Assembly (NCBI GenBank): GCA_020137815.1
Contig: CM035355.1
Coordinates: 6,863,097 to 6,927,096 of the forward strand
From: Hormiphora californensis
Lineage: Eukaryota > Ctenophora > Tentaculata > Cydippida > Pleurobrachiidae
Direction: 5' to 3'
DNA: 64,000 nt
Each line of letters opens with the position of its first letter. Position 1 is the first letter of the stretch. Shown here piece after piece: positions 39,379-56,472 of the stretch. The notes beneath the pieces were generated by a model. The model searched no databases, had not been told where the DNA came from, and saw only the letters and a program-made list of their open reading frames with translations. Position numbers and translations under genes: made by a program.

Positions 39379-42300
39379 TCATGGTGGGCCACTGGGAAGA
39401 TCGGATAGATCGTTTGAAAAGTTCACTTTGCTTCTATCAAACTCTGTCCCGGCGAAGGGCGATCCTTTTGCGTTCCAAGCTTTTTGTAGGATCTCGTCTT
39501 GTTGCTGAAAGAAGAAGACGTTATTTTGGAATTAGGAATAGGAAACCGAAAACGGAATAAAGTAGTGGTTATTTTTGTGAGAAATGGGTACAAATCTTGA
39601 TGGTGGCTGGTGGGGGTTACATTTTACAAGCCGACAGGGGGAGGACGAACACCTACCATTTCCTCGCTAGTTGGAAGACCAAGTTGCTTTTGTCTCTGGT
39701 CGAACATGAGCTTTTGTACACATGCAACCTCTTCCTGTGAGAAGAAAAGTGTGTTTATTTTCAATCAGGGGCTGTCTGGCGGCGCCGACCCGATCTGAGT
39801 GCACTGTTTTGAGAATCAAAACGGGGTCTGGTGCCGCCTGACCAGTTTGAGAGGAATTTCAATAAGGATTCAGTGGGACTGTAAGTGTAAGTTTCAACTC
39901 CGCAACTGGACCAGCTACACAATTTGAAACTGATGTCAGTTTCAATTCTGCAACTGGACCAGTACAAAATTTGAAACTGATGTCAGTTTCAAATTTTGTA
40001 ACTGGAGCGTAACGGGGCCGGTTTGGAGATTGGAAGACGTGCCCCTGCCCTTGCAGGCACACGCACGACGGGAAAGGGACGTGTGCATCAGCATATTTCT
40101 GACGCCGAAACCATACCTGAGGAAACTCGTGCATGTGTCGTGTAGTGTCGATGCTATCTATAGATATTTGGTGGGGGTCATCTTTGAACAGAGCAGTCCA
40201 CCAGTAGCCTTCGCGAACTTTCTCCAGGTTAATCTGAGTCGGGATCAGAGTTTGGAAAACATTTCATTGAAATTTTCAACATAACTACATGTAGAAACAT
40301 AACACATGTACACAAGGGGGGGGGGGTTCCCATGGTATACTTTGGTATACTTTGGTATATGGAAAATCCCAAAAAATTATGTGGAAAGTACCAAAGTATA
40401 CCAAAGTATACCATATCTTTTTAATAGCTTTACGAACTTTAAAGTGTTAATTTACAACAGTTAAGGCTTTAAAACATTTTGTTTAAACTTTCTTAACTCA
40501 TAAAATTGGGCATTGGTGCTAAATAGGCTAAATTCATAGAATCGAGGAAAAATATTTTGCCTATAAAATGGTGATTCAGAAAACTGGAGTTTGACAAATT
40601 GGGATCCATTTGAGTATGATAAAAAACTTTTTAAAAAGTCAAGAAAATGTTCAAATAGTATTTGGTAAAGTCTCCAAAAAATTTTCAAAAATTGCCATCA
40701 CCGGGAATCGAACCCTTGCCACTGAGTGGCCAGCCTTGAGCACTAGCCGGATGATGTAACATAAACGTAAAAATCGGTTTAATAAGCGTTATATTACCAA
40801 TTTATAACGAAATAAGGATGTAGTTTTACAAATTTAGTCAATTATTTTATCTTATCGCTTAAATTTTACCATTTTCAAGATTTTCTTGGTATACTTTGGT
40901 ACACCTTGGTATACTTTGGTATACTTTGGTATATGGAAAATCGCTGAAAAAGTTGTGGAAAGTGCCAAAGTATACCAAAGTATACCATGGGAACCCCCCC
41001 GTACACAATTACATTTACAGCACAACATCCAGCGGTCTAATAGATCTCATAAAATCCGGATCGAACCAGATCATGTTTGGAGAGAGAATGGGCCCTTTTT
41101 AGCCCTCCTATCGCACCGCATTTTCCACGCCATGAATGAACCATCTTCCATTTCTCAGATACCCATGTGGTGGGTGATATGATTTTGAGGGGAGAGGGGT
41201 ATGTCTGTCTGTCTGTCGGGGAAGGTGTCTTGAAATGAGGACATCACGATACAAAAATGAGAAAACACACGAATCTCATGAAGTAAATATCAATGTATAA
41301 AAGTAGGAATTACATTAATAGTTACCTTATTAATTTAAAAGAATAAAATGCCATGTATGGCGGTTCTGTGTGAATCAATGAAGAGTAAAGAAATATAATG
41401 CGTCATAAATAAACTAGGAGAAGTGTCCACGTTTATTGATGTCTACAACTGTGTCATAAATAACAGTGCTAATTAATATCTAAAGAAAACATGCAAAGAT
41501 AATATAATACTGCTGATATTAATTCAAATTAAAATTGATTCAAAACATGCTGCACTACTTATTAAATTTAGGCCATGCTCTTTGTGTCTTTGATCATCTT
41601 TCTGTGACATTTCAAACCCCCATCAGTAGTTGTCAAGTATCCCTCACTCAACAAATCAGAAGTTCTTAATCTTACTCATTCATTTCTAAGGCAATGTAAC
41701 AACAGCTATCTCCCCTCAACAGTTAGCTAGTACAGTCCCCATGACACTCTCAGTAGAAACAGCAGCAGCAGCAGTCTGGTCCGTCTGATCCCCAAACTGC
41801 CACTGCAACATACTGACATGGACTGTCCTCATCTACCCCCTTCCTATGTTTCCTCAGGAACAACTTTATCTTGGCTGCTGAAGGCGGTGACAGACCCCTG
41901 ATTTCCAGGTATTTTGATAACAACCTGATCTCGGTGAATCCGTTGTCATAAGCCTGGAGGATGGCCTCTTCTAGAGCGGTGTTGTTGGGGTGAGCGTGGG
42001 GTAGTCCATTGGAGAGTTTAGCTACTAGATCGGTGGTGGGGTTGTAGAGAAGTTGGATTTTTGTAGGACATTCCTTTATACTGCAATCGTAGTGAACCTG
42101 GGTACATGTTAAATGCATGTTAGATGTATGTAGATGTATTTTAGACTAATTGTTGAGTAACAACACTCAACAATGTTAGAGTTAGACATGTTAATGAGGA
42201 TTTCATCTTACCCTTTTCCCATGTTTAGAGTCGCTAGCCCCAGAGATTGTCCACGAGTGATCGGGTGAAGAGGAGAGGTATTCATCCGCCGCTTCATGGG

Positions 42301-45300
42301 AAGGGAACATATTCTGTGGGATGAAGTTCTGAAATTCAGCTGATTTTTTATCCATTTTATACTGCTGCTGTTGCTGTTCTTTTTCCTTCTGTTGCTGCAT
42401 CAGCTGGTGGAGTAGAGCTAGTGGGTTCTGTGGAGAGAGAGGGGTGAGATAACAAGATGAGTACAAAACTCTAAATAAAACAACTTGTTCGGACCTGTTC
42501 GACGCTCTCACCACGTCCGACGACGGCAAATTTTGTAAAACTAAAATAAGGTTTAGATTCTCCTCCTCCTACTTACCGATATAGCGACGTTAACGGGCGG
42601 ACTAGATTTCCTCCCACTCTGTACAATGCTCTTGTATTCAAGGTGGTTGTGTCCCTCTCCGTTGTTGTAAAGAAGAGCGGTACCAGAGTGATGGTAGACA
42701 ACGTGACATAGAGCACCGCATCCTAATTTAGCCCTCTGTGTGCACTGGTAATACACCTGGGGAGTGGGGAAGGTTAGGGACTAAGGGTAATACACCTGGG
42801 GGAGGGTTGGGTTAGGGATATGGTGGGGTATAATACACTTGACAAATTTATGAACGGGGTCGGGGGTATCTTTAGGGTGGAGAAAAGGAAGGACGAATGT
42901 TACAAAAGTGGACCATTACCTTCTTTCCCTCAGTTGTCTGGTGACTATATCGGAACTTCCATTTATTATCCTTGGTTATGTATGATTTTGCTTCTTCAGC
43001 GGAGTTGAAGAGTGTCTCCGCTGTCCATTGAATTGCCGGACCACGGACCCGTGATTTCTCTCGTCGTGTACATACACGTCCTTTCTTTGGTATCAGTTGT
43101 GAAAACTAGATGGAGAGAGGAGGGGTTATAGGGACGGGGTAGAAGAAATGAGAGGGGTGGGGAGTGGTTAGAGGATTTGCATTGGGAAGATTTTTTTTAA
43201 AACAATTTCTTACTTTTTGGTTCCATCTTGGCGAAGTAGCTCCCTGTTCCTCTTTAATTACATTGCCTTGTTGCTGACCCGCTATTAACAAATTAAAATG
43301 TAAACAAAATGCTCCAATTATAAAAACTTATAAATGTCAATTAGTCAATAGTCGAATTATTGATTAGATTTGATTGGGTGAGGTACGGAATCAGGGGTAA
43401 ATCAGCGGCTTTGTGATTGTGGGTTTCTCTCAATGTGTGTGACAGGGGTATCTGAGAAATTATCCGAGCTCAGAACATCCAGTGGCGCTTGTCAGCACTT
43501 CCAGATGATCTTCTGTGGTACGAAGAAGTACGGAGTTTTGCGCGCCGCGCACTGTGACTCAGCTGACACTTAACACTTTCATTTTAGCACACACGTTTGT
43601 CACGACAAGGACGGGAGGGAGCGGAGAGGGACGTCCGACACGATATTTGTACAACATGAACACGACGAGAGAGATACCCACATACCTGGATGCATTCACC
43701 TTTATGCAAACTCCACATGCTTTCCTCTGCTTTGACGGGGTCGTGGAATGAACGCTGGAGAATGGTTTTCATGTCGGAGGAATCCTGCTTTAGTTGGACC
43801 TGGCAGAGGTTGGGGAGGTTTTAGAGAGTGGTTGAAACCTGATATGTGGTTATTAGTTTCGGCTTCATTGAATTTTCCAGAAACATGATCGTGTGTCTGT
43901 AAATTATACATTGCATATGTGCAGTGTTCTAAGATCGAAGTTCGAACAAGCCGACTTTATAACAAGCAAGTGTCCAGAATTTAAAAGCTTCCAGAATGTT
44001 CTATTTCCTTCTCAGTTCTCACTCGTGTCTCTTTCTCTCTCACTTTCTCCCTCTCTCTCGAACAATAATTGCATTCTGGACTGGTAATACTACCGCGGCC
44101 CGTATTAGAAATACAGCGACTTTACCACTGACCGTACCACTGACCGCTGTGAACCTCCTCTGAGGATCTGTCTCTCACTCTATCTCTATCTGTAACTCTA
44201 TCTCTCCCTCTTTCTCTCACCTGTACTCCGTGAGCTTTGATGTCGATTTTCAGGTCACTAGCTTTTATGTCAGCTCGTGGTAAAACCATCTTGACATCGA
44301 CATCTTGTGCAGTCTGGCTCCAAGCGTAATCTTTAGTTACTCCACCATTATGGTGGTCCCATTGCGATGTTGAGAAGTCACCCTGGGGGAGTTAGGGTGT
44401 TAGAGAAGTCACACTGGGGGAGTAAGGGAAGTAACCCTGGGAGTTGGGGTGTTAGAGAAGTCACCCTGGGGGAGTTAGGGTGTTAGAGAAGTCACACTGG
44501 GGGAGTTAGGGTGTTTGGGGGTGGGGGTTAGCGAAGTCACACTGGTAGTCCGATTAGCGAGAGATTTCAGTAAGTAGCAAAGCGAAACTAGCAGGAGTTT
44601 CGGGAGAGGCCGGCAGAATCAATAGAATGGGGAAGGGTAGAAATAGTACAGGAGAATGGTAAGAATAATCGATAGAATGGGGTAGCAGGGTATGAACAAC
44701 ATACAGGAGGATAACATACCTGTATCTCCTCCTGTTTGAGTGTTTCCCCCGGTGTCATTGGCGGGGTTGGTGGTGTGGGCTTGGCAACTGGAGTTGTGGA
44801 TATCCGGGGACTGGTGGTTGGTTGGTTGGTTGGAGTTATCCGGGGTGGAGTTGGGGATGGGGGAGGAGCGTGGGCTGCATTGGACAACGCCTCGTATTTC
44901 TCAAATACCTGTGAAAGAGAGAGATCGAGAAAGTAAAAAGTTGGTTTTGAGTCGCTAAATACTTGTGAGGTCTGACCCGTTTAGTAAAATAAAATGAGTT
45001 GGATAAAACAAGTTTAGGGCTCATCAGACATGTTAACTAAAAATCTGGTACATACCACGATTACCCCCGATCTACTTAGGATAAAATTTGAAATGTCCCC
45101 CACCAGTCTGCCCCGGACAAAGTATCAACATGATGTGGATACAAGTCTAGTGTGAAATCAGTTCTTTCCCGGAAATTAAGCCGAAACAATAGTTGTACCT
45201 TGAGTAACTTTTCCCTTGCCACCCCCGGAGGGAAGCCCATGGAACGGTCTGCAGAGAGGTGTCTGAAGAAATCAGTCTTGCGGTGGAGAAATCCAAGAAT

Positions 45301-45378
45301 AACATCAAGAAAGGGTTCAAGTTCGCCACAGTTTTGGAGCACCGCCAGCAGGGCACCATCAAATTTATCTTCACTCAT
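39379..45378 (-). CDS. NUDCD3: NUDCD3 (NudC-like dynein co-chaperone), seven exons
   Basis: NudC-like protein that, in vertebrates, works with HSP90 to stabilise dynein intermediate chain. Exons: 45378-45199, 44908-44720, 44382-44221, 43799-43686, 40233-40117, 39734-39657 and 39504-39379. All junctions are GT-AG, every exon is a multiple of three, and the product is 321 residues (about 361 in human). The N-terminal dimer motif (FLHRKTDFFRHL, then MGFPPGVA), a proline/threonine-rich linker, the CS domain (YAWSQTAQDVDVKMVLP, then SMWSLHKGECIQINLEKVREGYWWTAL) and the tail (WNAKGSPFAGTEFD) are all present. The 3.45-kb intron between exons 4 and 5 contains another gene on the same strand. Confidence 0.96.
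39765..39845. mobile_element. Inverted-repeat element family 2, copy B
   Basis: Shares GACCCGATCTGAGTGCACT, GAGAATCAAAACGGG and CTGTCTGGCGGCG with the 2563-2696 copy. It lies in a NUDCD3 intron. Confidence 0.6.
40316..41000. mobile_element. hAT-like non-autonomous element, 685 bp, 8-bp target duplication
   Basis: Ends are inverted: GGGGGGTTCCCATGGTATACTTTGG at the left and its complement at the right. Each end carries a second internal inverted copy of CCAAAGTATACC, so each terminus folds back on itself. GTACACAA occurs exactly at both flanks (40308-40315 and 41001-41008). An 8-bp duplication is typical of hAT transposons, but the TIR is not a classic one. There is no coding capacity. It lies within the large NUDCD3 intron and contains a tRNA-like sequence. 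Confidence 0.88.
40688..40760 (-). ncRNA. tRNA-like sequence inside the 685-bp element
   Basis: The minus strand has a B box (GGTTCGATTCC) and a plausible A-box-like GGCTAGTGC at tRNA spacing; TGATGGC at the 3' end partly pairs with ATCATCC at the 5' end. Stems are imperfect, so this is probably a tRNA-derived remnant rather than a working tRNA. Confidence 0.5.
41750..43281 (-). CDS. Protein with two FLYWCH/WRKY-GCM1-like zinc fingers, nested in a NUDCD3 intron
   Basis: Exons 43281-43214, 43105-42920, 42756-42577, 42427-42212 and 42097-41750 join in phase through GT-AG introns and end at a stop at 41750. Two fingers are seen. The first has WKFRYSHQ, then YYQCTQRAKLGCG and HNH. The second has WTISGASDS, then VHYDCSIKEC and HAH. 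This C-x(4-7)-C ... H-x-H pattern, with an aromatic strand before it, is that of the FLYWCH/WRKY-GCM1 DNA-binding superfamily. A glutamine-rich linker (QQKEKEQQQQQ) separates them, and the end is cysteine-rich (PDCCCCCFY). The first exon and ATG upstream of 43281 were not found. DNA binding is inferred; such domains also occur in domesticated transposon proteins. Confidence 0.78.
44375..44545. repeat. Minisatellite that repeats the NUDCD3 exon 3 acceptor
   Basis: Four to five units of about 31 bases on the plus strand (GAAGTCACCCTGGGGGAGTTAGGGTGTTAGA). On the coding strand each unit reads ACTCCCCCAG|GGTGACTTC, the acceptor plus the first nine exon bases of exon 3, so acceptor copies stand in a row before the real one. 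Some units carry GTGTGACTTC instead. Confidence 0.85.
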
Positions 45379-51870
<6,492 letters not shown>

Positions 51871-51874
51871 TCCT

Positions 51875-52054
51875 TCAATCCTCCTCGTCATCTTTCCGCC
51901 GTTTTTTACTCACAACATTACCGGACACCATATTACCGATAGCGGACACAGATCGTACAAGATCGGGCAGGTTGTAAGTTTGTGAGAGATGCACTCCGTA
52001 CCAGAAAGTGACCCCAAAGGAACATGCAAATAGAATACCGCTGCGTAAACCCAT
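51875..52054 (-). CDS. Small predicted single-pass membrane protein, 59 residues
   Basis: The ATG at 52054 opens MGLRSGILFACSFGVTFWYGVH, one hydrophobic helix of about 18 residues, followed by NLPDLVRSVSAIGNMV and a strongly charged end (SKKRRKDDEED). This layout is common for small mitochondrial or ER membrane proteins. No family is recognised. It lies 450 bases beyond the ALG14 stop on the same strand. Length alone makes it uncertain, but composition is not repeat-derived. Confidence 0.5.
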   Translation of the reverse strand: MGLRSGILFACSFGVTFWYGVHLSQTYNLPDLVRSVSAIGNMVSGNVVSKKRRKDDEED

Positions 52055-52153
52055 TATGTTGTTCTGTTTCGGTGTGTTACATTTGGGTTTCAATAAAGAT
52101 CTGCCACATTCTGTGATGGAGGGGAGAGATTATGAGATACTGTTGTTGCAGTA

Positions 52154-52234
52154 CAGTCGAACCTCGATTTACTGGGATGCTCGGGGAAAGGATTCTGCCG
52201 GTAAATCGGGCGCCAGTAAATCGGGGTCCGACTG
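52154..52234. mobile_element. Pogo/Tc1-like MITE, copy 2 (short)
   Basis: Ends CAGTCGAACCTCGATTTACTG and CAGTAAATCGGGGTCCGACTG in inverted orientation with flanking TA dinucleotides, 81 bp. The TIR matches the 25626 element apart from a few bases. Confidence 0.8.
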
Positions 52235-52507
52235 TATTAGAAAACAGGGATTGCAATTCCTGTTTTATTGGTCGAACAAAATTAAACGAATTTATCCCCA
52301 AATGAACTGTGAATTAATTTAAATGTGATACAGTGAAATGAATAAACGAATACTACATTACAAATCTGTGTCTCAGGAGTAGTAAATACAACTCTCAGCC
52401 CTCTACAATCTACAATATACTTTCTCACTCACTTTCTCCCTGTGTTTCTCTCTTTCTCGCTCTGTCTCTCACTTTCTCTCTCGCTCTGTCTCAATGTCTC
52501 TCACTCT

Positions 52508-53170
52508 CTAAGAGATTAGTCTGCCGATATAGGTGCACCTACTATATCTCTCTGCAAGTTGGGGCCACTGTACCAACACGTGATCAGCGAACACCAACAG
52601 AATAAGTCCAGAAAGAGAAAGGGAGGTCACCCTACAAATACTCTCCACATAAACAATCCGTCCTCCACAAACCCCAACCAACCTCAAAAACAGGACCATC
52701 ACACAAACAGGTATACAAGTTCCGGGACCGTTAACAAGGAGAATATCAGGTCGAGCACGGATAACACAGGGTATAGCCACCAGCTGGGAATACAGTGTTG
52801 TAAAGATTGATGTTATGTAACTTTGACCGACCTCCCGTGCACGGGGTATAGCACTGATAACTACAACATCATTTCCATTGACAGTTTTTCCTTCCTCCTC
52901 AAATTTCTCGATTTTAGAACGGCTCATAACGTCCGTATCCGCTATAATATAGTGTCTAGGTTTGTATTCGACCCGATCTGAACTCAGAGCTGAGGAAAGA
53001 AGTTGGAGAAGCTCGGCCGTGTGACCCCCAGATCCAGCAACTGATAGCAGTCTCACAGTGGTGGGGCTGGTGGGAAGGGGAGGTAGTTTCTGGGTGTGTA
53101 TTCGATAAAGAATGTAGGTGAGACGTCCAAGTAGGAGGGTTACCAGGAGGGTGGCCACTAGGAGCAACAT
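52508..53170 (-). CDS. ALG14: ALG14, UDP-GlcNAc transferase subunit
   Basis: Membrane subunit that recruits ALG13 to the ER face to add the second GlcNAc to dolichol-linked oligosaccharide in N-glycosylation. A single exon of 220 residues, about the family length. It opens with a transmembrane anchor (residues 1-22, MLLLVATLLVTLLLGRLTYIL). The Rossmann-type LLSVAGSGGHTAELLQLL follows at about 41. YIIADTDVMSRSKIEKFE, PRAREVGQSY, LLVNGPGTCIPVC and IVYVESICRVTSLSLSG are all family blocks, with VQWPQLAERYSRCTYIGRL at the end. No frame damage. A GA/CT block lies just upstream. Confidence 0.97.
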   Translation of the reverse strand: MLLLVATLLVTLLLGRLTYILYRIHTQKLPPLPTSPTTVRLLSVAGSGGHTAELLQLLSSALSSDRVEYKPRHYIIADTDVMSRSKIEKFEEEGKTVNGNDVVVISAIPRAREVGQSYITSIFTTLYSQLVAIPCVIRARPDILLVNGPGTCIPVCVMVLFLRLVGVCGGRIVYVESICRVTSLSLSGLILLVFADHVLVQWPQLAERYSRCTYIGRLIS

Positions 53171-53212
53171 ACCTGGGGAGGAAGGCTAGGGTGAAGGAAA
53201 AGGGAAATCAAG

Positions 53213-53213
53213 A

Positions 53214-53289
<76 letters not shown>

Positions 53290-53560
53290 GAGAGAGAGAG
53301 ACTCTCTCTCTCCTCATCTCTCCTCTCTCTCTCCTCTCTCGCTCTCTCTCCTCATCATCTCTCGCTCTCTCCTCTCTCTCTCTCTACGCGTCTCTCTCTC
53401 TCTCTCTCTTCTCTCTCGTACTCTCTCTCATCTCTCTCTCTCCCTCTTCTCTCTCTCTCTCTTCTCTCTCTCTTTTTTCACCCACTTTCCCCCTGTCTCG
53501 CTCTCGCGCTCTCTCTCTCTCTCTCTATCTCTCGCTCTCGAGAGAGAGAGAGAGAGAAAT
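53213..53560. repeat. (GA)n followed by CT-rich tract forming a large hairpin
   Basis: About 78 bases of GA run into roughly 240 bases of CT-rich sequence, ending with a short GA run. A perfect junction palindrome (GAGAGAGAGACTCTCTCTC) sits near 53300. It lies 40 bases upstream of the ALG14 ATG. Confidence 0.9.
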
Positions 53561-53738
53561 AGAGCATTTTAATTGCGGAGAAAAATAAAAACACGTTTCT
53601 TTTTAAATTACAAAACAAATGAAGGAAGAGAGACACAAAACTCATGGTGACATCAAATGCTAATAGTGTCCAACAAAGATAAACTCCGTTTGCAATGTAG
53701 ATACATAGTTCAATAACTTATAAAGCAGTGTCCGACTT

Positions 53739-54841
53739 CTACCAGCCTGCCTCTTCCCTGGGTTTCAGGTTGCCTTCAGAATCGTAGTACTTGCCCTGGG
53801 GTCCTCCCAGAGGGTAGTTGTGGAGGGCATCCATCCTGTCTTCCAACATTTTCTGAAAGGGGATGATAAATTAGAATACATGGTGTAATGAGAAGATCCA
53901 AACTCACAGTACACTACTCATCACAGTTCACACCGTGTGATAAGTGGGAACTGTGTTTCCTCCGAAAAGTAGCTCTGTTATAAACTATAGGTGACAATTG
54001 CGAATTAGCACGAACTAAATTCCCTGGTAATACGAAAAAAAGATGATCCGTCGAATATCGATCTGAAATCTGAGACAACAGCTACTCACCATGTAATCGG
54101 GGTGAAGCTGATAGGGAGCGGGGTTCATTACGAACGTTTTGAGGGCCCACAAGATTGGGAATCCGAGGGAGATCATAAGGAGAACCTTGCCCATAACCAT
54201 GAACCCATAGGAGGGAGGGTGCTTCATTTCAGCGAAGGTAACGGGGAAAAACGCTCGGTACAGTCGGAGCCTATCTTCCTGAAATATAACTCATGATTAG
54301 AATTAGTCAGTCATAGTTTTCAATATTTTCTTCTCTTGCGACTGTTTAAAAAGAATTGTTACGATAATCTAAAAGAGGATCTATAATGGTTTGGGTGCAG
54401 GTGAACGTACATCAGTAAGATCGTTCCAGTCTCCCTTGGCCTTCTCTGCAAGGGCAACTTGAGTTTCATCCAGATGGGGGTACATCCAGTAGGGCATGGT
54501 AGCAGCAACACTGAAACGAAATGTGGTTTAGCATGGTAGCAGCGACACTGACATGCCATGTATGGTATGTAGTTTCAGCCATCTTTTTGGCTCCCAGCTG
54601 TTCACGGATAAAATTTAATTTGTGTCTCAGTGCAGTGGTCAGTGTTTGGTGACGCAGTCACCCCTACAACTCCCACGCGAAGCACGACTATACAACGAGA
54701 GGTGCCACCAAGGTCAGTGTGTGTAATGAGGATTGAGGAAGGTACTTACTCCTGGGGAGGGGGGTAGTGAGGAGGGTAGAATCGGAAGAGCCTCTGGGGG
54801 GACCCCTTTTTCACCAGCGACAGAAGACCTCGAGCAGACAT
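53739..54841 (-). CDS. Cytochrome c oxidase subunit 4
   Basis: Nuclear-encoded inner-membrane subunit of respiratory complex IV. Exons 54841-54750, 54510-54411, 54278-54090 and 53852-53739 join in phase (GT-AG) to 164 residues, near the usual ~169. The start MSARGLLSLVKKGSPQRLFRF is a basic, amphipathic mitochondrial targeting sequence. Family features are WNDLTDEDRLRLYRAFFPVTFAEM, one transmembrane helix (VMGKVLLMISLGFPILWAL) and the matrix/IMS tail QKMLEDRMDALHNYPLGG. Two flanking residues of COX4 (GKYYDSEGNLKPREEAGW end) differ from vertebrates but fit non-bilaterian variants. No disruption seen. Confidence 0.93.
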
Positions 54842-55340
54842 GACTATGAGAATAAAGGTTGCGTTTTAGAAAATTAGAATTAAGGTTTTTACTCACTGGA
54901 TCAGAGAAGTTGAAAATCAAGAAAACAAAATCACTCTGATTAAACAATCATAATAATATTAATATTCCAAGCTTATGCCCCACAGGCTCCACAACGCCAA
55001 CAAACATTACAACTCATCCATGGGTTACCCATCACCCACTCCAAATGCACCAACGACAAGATGGGTAAATGATATCATAAAGCAAAAGACCCTAAAAATA
55101 TAAAGACAGCGTACTAGAAGTAAAAACCCGTTAAAAATACAAGCGTAAAAAGTGTAAAAGAAGTAAAATCCCGTTAAAAATGATTTTATTATTTCTTTTA
55201 AAAAAGAACATGCTATAAAAAATTAAATTTAGAAAATATACCCGGCAAATTATAGCAATCACTTATCACACACAAATTAAAAACAACAGAAGTTTTTAAG
55301 GTCTATAATCACTTATCATGCACATCAAGCAGACAAATAT

Positions 55341-56240
55341 CTAAAAACCCCAAGCATTTCTGTCAGTGAGAAAGACCGAATAACCAACTTTCTGCTTTAT
55401 CCACCCCTCTGACTGGAACAAATTATGAGAGGCCACATTTCCTTTTGTCACCTCTGCATAAGTCCCAATCCCATGCGCCTCATAAACACGCCTAGCCATC
55501 GTTCTAAGCAACACCCTACCCAGCTTCCTACCCCTGTGCTCCTTGGTAACATGGAGAGTGCCTATAGCGCCCCTATGGTAGAGCGTACACCAAGCAACAA
55601 GTTCCTCAGGGTTATCCTTATGAAATATCCCGAAGACCCTGCCTGTCTGAAATGTAGGACTCTATAAAAGACCGGTGTATGTCGCTTGCGGGCATTCCAT
55701 TCATATCGTTAGACCACGTGTTAGCGATCAGAGGAACGTGTTCAAGAGGTCAGTGAGCCCGTGAAATAACCCTCTGGGATACCGGCTTCCAGAGTAGTAT
55801 TGGAGGGCGCGATGTACATGTCGAAGATTCGGCAGGGAGAAAGGCATTGGTTTCTGTTGTTTCAGAACTTCGTGCACTACTTCGAACTATCCTGGTCATA
55901 TGTTTATCAGAATCAATTGTTAAAGTGAACAATTCTGAACTGATTTGATCAGCTATCTCCGGTCGGAATGCAAGCCCTGACAAAATCCTCGACTTGACTA
56001 CTACTAACATCATCAGGCACTGATAACACCGATGTCCCTATCGCTCCGAGCTCATAACCGTGTAGCACGTGCAACTTGGAACTACCACACTTGTAAGATT
56101 CGAGCAGGGATTTACCCAGGGTTCCACTTGAGTCGGTAGAAACTGTGGAACAGATTGAACCGATCAGAATGCGATGATAAATCAGTGACGTCGCTGACCT
56201 CTGATGAACCACACAATTGGAGTCCCATACATCCATTCAT
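55341..56240 (-). CDS. Glycine N-acyltransferase-like protein, tandem copy 1, with six +1 frame disruptions
   Basis: The homologue of copy 2 at a 1132-bp offset. Read from ATG 56240 to TAG 55341 it spans 900 bases. Aligned to copy 2 it needs exactly six single-base skips plus one in-frame codon insertion, giving 297 residues. The sites are after NPG (GGG TAA A), in FVRxLAF (AGG GCT T), after RIV (GTT CGA A), in PFS/CRIF (TCC CTG C), before LEHV (ACC TCT T) and before GIFHKD (GGT CTT C). Between sites the frame is intact and the FR47-type GNAT end (HVTKEHRGRKLGRVLLRTMA) is conserved. It is either a pseudogene with only +1 indels, an insertion-biased consensus error, or a recoded gene. Single exon. 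Confidence 0.8.
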
Positions 56241-56472
56241 CTCGATGATTTTCCAGTTCCCTATTATACCAAAAAGAGTAAAGATGAGTTGAAATAATTG
56301 CTTTAAGGCATTTTGGAAGAAGAAAAAACACTCAGAGTCAGATGAATTTTTTTAAAGAAAACACAAAATAAATAAAAACCCCGTTAAAAAAATACAAGAA
56401 TAAAGATGCTAGAAAAAATTAAATTTAGAAACACCCAGTAAATTATAGTAATCATATCAAGCTGAAAAATAT

